NCBI GenBank assembly: GCA_027578815.1
Contig: JANBTH010000412.1
Span: forward strand, 1-17,861
Direction: 5' to 3'
Length of the DNA stretch: 17,861 nt
Source of the DNA: Coemansia sp. RSA 1804
Lineage: Eukaryota > Kickxellomycota > Kickxellomycetes > Kickxellales > Kickxellaceae
Shown one piece after another: positions 15,427-17,861 of the stretch; position 1 is the stretch's first letter; each line of letters starts with the position of its first letter. The translations under genes were made by a program, and so were the position numbers. The notes under the pieces are model-generated. The model was not told where the DNA came from. It searched no databases and worked only from the letters and a program-made list of their open reading frames with translations.

Positions 15427-17861
15427 ATGCATTCCTCGCCACCAACGTCGTACAAGCAGAAGCGGCGTTTAGTAGCCGTACACGAAGACACAGCGCTGCT
15501 GAGCGATGCCTCCAGCGCACAGTATGCAGACAGCGCGAACAGCAGTCGACAAATAGCAGCGGGCTCTGGCAGCAAGAAGGCGCTTTCGCCTATGCAGCTA
15601 CTGAGCATGACGGTGCTGCTTGCGGGAATCCAGTTTGTTTGGACGGTGGAGCTGGGATACGGAACGCCCTACCTGCTTTCACTGGGACTGTCCAAGCCGC
15701 TCATGACATTAGTATGGATGGCTGGTCCGCTTTCAGGCAAGTCCACTTTGTTCTTTGTTCGTTCTATTCGTATGGGGGGATATGTATGCATTTAGCATAT
15801 ATGAGATAAAAGAGATGTGCAAAAAAAAGCCATGCGTTAAACTTGCATCTTTTCTTTTTTTTCTCTTGTGACTTTGTTTTTCTCACTTCTTTCGTTTGCT
15901 TATTGTATGCGTGCATGTAGAAGAAGCATAGCAACAGCCCATATATCCTATCACTTGTATTGTTTGGTTTCCCTTTCCATTCCGCCTCTTTTTTTCCCTC
16001 CCATTTCCACTGTTTCACACACGGGCAGGTCTTTTTCATCTCCTGACACATTATTACTTTTTTTCTTTGCCACCTGGTCAATGCACACCGCCGTTGTTGC
16101 TGCTGATGATGTGCTGCTGATGTTTGCTCTTTTTTTCGGAGCAAATAAAAGGGTCACATTTTGAATAGAATGGATTGACTTGTGCTAATCATGTGGTACA
16201 TATGTGCTATTTATATGTGTAGGGCTTGTTATTCAGCCAATTGTTGGCGCTTTGAGCGACAGATGCTACTCGAAACTAGGGCGTCGGCGTCCGTTCATCA
16301 TCGGGGGCGCTGCGTTTGTTGTTGCTTCGGTCATCACTATTGCGTATGCGAAGGAAATGGCAGAGGGGGTTGCCAGAATAGCAGGAATGTCTGCCAACCC
16401 TCGACCTGGATCCGACTACCAGCTATTTGTAAGTACCGAAAAAGAAAAACCCCTCGCTAGAAAGGTGCAATTGAGGAGTGGGGGTGGCGGCGGGAAATAC
16501 TGCGTGAGAAAGAGAGAGAAACTAAATAGCATTCGAACAGTATGATCATTTTCAATGTTTCCTTTTATATCCATGATTTAGGTCACCAGAGGATCAATTG
16601 TATTTGCAGTCATCGGGTTCTACGTTCTTGATTTCAGCATCAACACATCGCAGGCATGCGCGCGCGCACTCGCTCTGGACATTCCACCACTTCATCAGCA
16701 GGACCTGGCCAATGCGTATGCTGGACGTATGCTTAATCTGGGCAGCGTGTCCGGATACATGGTGGGATTTATGGATCTGCGCACCCTGTTTCCCTGGCAG
16801 ACGGACTCCCAGATGCAGGCGCTCTGTCTGATAGCCACCTTTGTATTTGTTGTGACCATCACGTGGACGTGCGTTAGTGTTCGTGAAAAGCCGTTGCTCA
16901 GCGACAACGAATGCGCCATTGCGGAGGAGGAGGAAGAGGAGGAAAGCGTGGACCAGGCCGGTGGCAGCAGCAGCAGCAGTCGGCGGGCGGTAGTAATGGC
17001 AGCTGCTGTCTCCAGCAGCGATGCAGGCGTGGTGGGCGAGTGGAAGCGGATGTTTACGTCGATTGCGCAGGGCATCGTCAGGCTTCCGACGCCGGTGCAG
17101 CGCGTGTGCAATGTGCAGTTCTTTGCGTGGGTGGCGTGGTTTCCGTTCCTGTTCTTTGCAACAACGTGGGTGACCGAGGTGATGGCGCGGAGTGGCGATA
17201 CAAGCGACCCAGACTTTGCCGAGCGCGCAACCAGAGCCGGGTCGTTTGCGCTGTTCCTGTACTCGATTGCGTCGCTTGGATTCTCGATGGTTCTCCCTGT
17301 GTTTGTCGGCGACGAGGGCGAGCAGCAGCAGGAGGAGGACTCGGGTGTCTGGGGAATCGGGGCTCTGATTGCTTCACTGAGAGTCAGCTTGCGCACAATG
17401 TGGCGGCTGTCGCTGTTGGCAATGTGCGGCATCCTGCTTCTGACGTACTTTGTTTCGGATGTGCGGGGCGCTACAGTTCTTATAGTCCTGATGGCGTTCC
17501 CGTGGTCGCTGGCTATGTGGGCGCCGTTTGCGCTTGTGGGCGAGTATGTGTCGATTGCCAGCGGAAGCGACGGAGTTCCCCAGGCCCCAGACGCGGCAGC
17601 AGGGACTCCTCCTGGCGTGGAGGACGATTCGGACGAGTACATCATTTCTGCAATGGGCGGGAAAAACAGGACGGCCTTTGTGGCACAGTTCCCCCCGTCT
17701 GCTGCCGGCAAGCACGGATCCGGAGCATATGGCGCGGACGACGATTCCTTGGCGGCGACGGCAGCAGCGGCAGCGGCTGACAGGGTGTACGACGACCATG
17801 ACCCGGATCCAAACGGGTCCGACGAAAGCGACGAGTTCATTGTCGGGTCGCAGAGCACGGC
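15427..17861 (+). CDS. MFS sugar-proton symporter, sucrose/alpha-glucoside (SUT1/SLC45, GPH-type) family, partial at the 3' end
   Basis: Predicted exons are 15427-15736, 16223-16428 and 16582 to the window end; all joins keep phase, giving 598 residues plus two bases. An in-frame TGA at 15421 precedes the ATG. After a polar cytosolic N-terminus, membrane segment 1 lies at about 57-75 (LAGIQFVWTVELGYGTPYLL). Segment 2 is followed by the SUT signature GLVIQPIVGALSDR (from residue 104) and GRRRPFIIGG (123-132). Exon 3 has DFSINTSQACARAL, AYAGRMLNLGSVSGY, a central loop with seven Glu and five Ser in rows (about 287-305), FFAWVAWFPFLFF, and LAMWAPFALVGEYVS. The family co-transports sucrose or maltose-like glucosides with protons across the plasma membrane, as with S. 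pombe Sut1 and plant SUTs. Residues after about 505 are a long Asp/Ser/Ala-rich loop; the last membrane segments should lie beyond the window. Substrate specificity cannot be read from the sequence. Confidence 0.9.
15737..16222 (+). other. Intron 1 of the transporter gene, GC-AG type
   Basis: The exon ends CCGCTTTCAG, followed by GCAAGT; the acceptor is TATGTGTAG before GGCTTGTT. The join regenerates AGPLSGLVIQPIVG, the expected SUT motif, and no GT donor nearby gives this. The length of 486 bases exceeds every other intron here. Apart from the C at +2, the donor matches the consensus perfectly, as is usual for GC-AG introns. Confidence 0.85.
16429..16581 (+). other. Intron 2 of the transporter gene
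   Basis: The donor GTAAGT follows TACCAGCTATTT, and the acceptor TGATTTAG precedes GTCACCAGAGG. The length is 153 bases, phase 0. The downstream frame stays open to the window end. Confidence 0.85.

Noticed and set aside
16911..17780. 289-codon Gly/Cys-rich plus-strand frame
   Set aside because: It is a shifted frame of transporter exon 3 with no domain signal.
16695..17858. 387-codon open frame on the minus strand opposite the transporter
   Set aside because: It is antisense to exon 3, whose plus-strand frame has clear SUT motifs and membrane segments. The minus reading is low-complexity Ser/Ala/Pro and reflects GC-biased codons.
1..17861. CRISPR array, operon or bacterial defence locus
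   Set aside because: There are no spaced direct repeats of that type. Introns, mitochondrial leaders and LINE remnants show a eukaryotic nuclear context.

Overview
The window looks like nuclear DNA of an early-diverging fungus. I infer this from short GT-AG introns of about 48 to 153 bases, AT-rich intergenic DNA beside more GC-rich exons, two mitochondrial-targeted housekeeping proteins, a SUT-type sugar symporter, and accessory families (fungal-type kinase, AAA-ATPase-like/PD-(D/E)XK nuclease) that are abundant in such fungi. A Kickxellomycotina/Coemansia-like source is a guess from gene content only.

Layout. Bases 1-2368 are AT-rich with no gene I can support. A single-exon gene at 2369-4105 (+) encodes the mitochondrial tRNA-modifying GTPase of the MnmE/MSS1/GTPBP3 family. 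Bases 4140-12774 form an accessory island, with everything recognisable on the minus strand apart from one arm of an inverted repeat. It holds a LINE 3'-end fragment (4140-4542), a four-exon AAA-ATPase-like plus PD-(D/E)XK nuclease gene with an apparent one-base frameshift (7537-4616), a LINE ORF2 remnant that has lost its reverse transcriptase core but stays open (8803-7808), an inverted repeat with coding-like arms (8932-9268), a three-exon gene combining a restriction-nuclease-like segment with a FunK1-type kinase (12161-9375), and a second LINE 3'-end fragment (12457-12774). Next comes mitochondrial initiation factor 3 (12984-14009, +), then an intergenic stretch with one doubtful minus-strand exon, then a three-exon sucrose/alpha-glucoside symporter-like gene running off the right edge (15427-17861+, +).

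How the genes relate. The MnmE and IF3 homologues both serve mitochondrial translation and flank the island; this proximity may be chance. The two island genes are related in kind to Crinkler/RHS-type effector and conflict proteins, in which P-loop NTPase, restriction-type nuclease and FunK1-like kinase domains recur and which are reported to be linked with transposons. The same arrangement, nuclease-bearing proteins interleaved with LINE debris, is seen here directly. Exon joins were predicted by hand from splice signals and reading phase; no transcript evidence was available.
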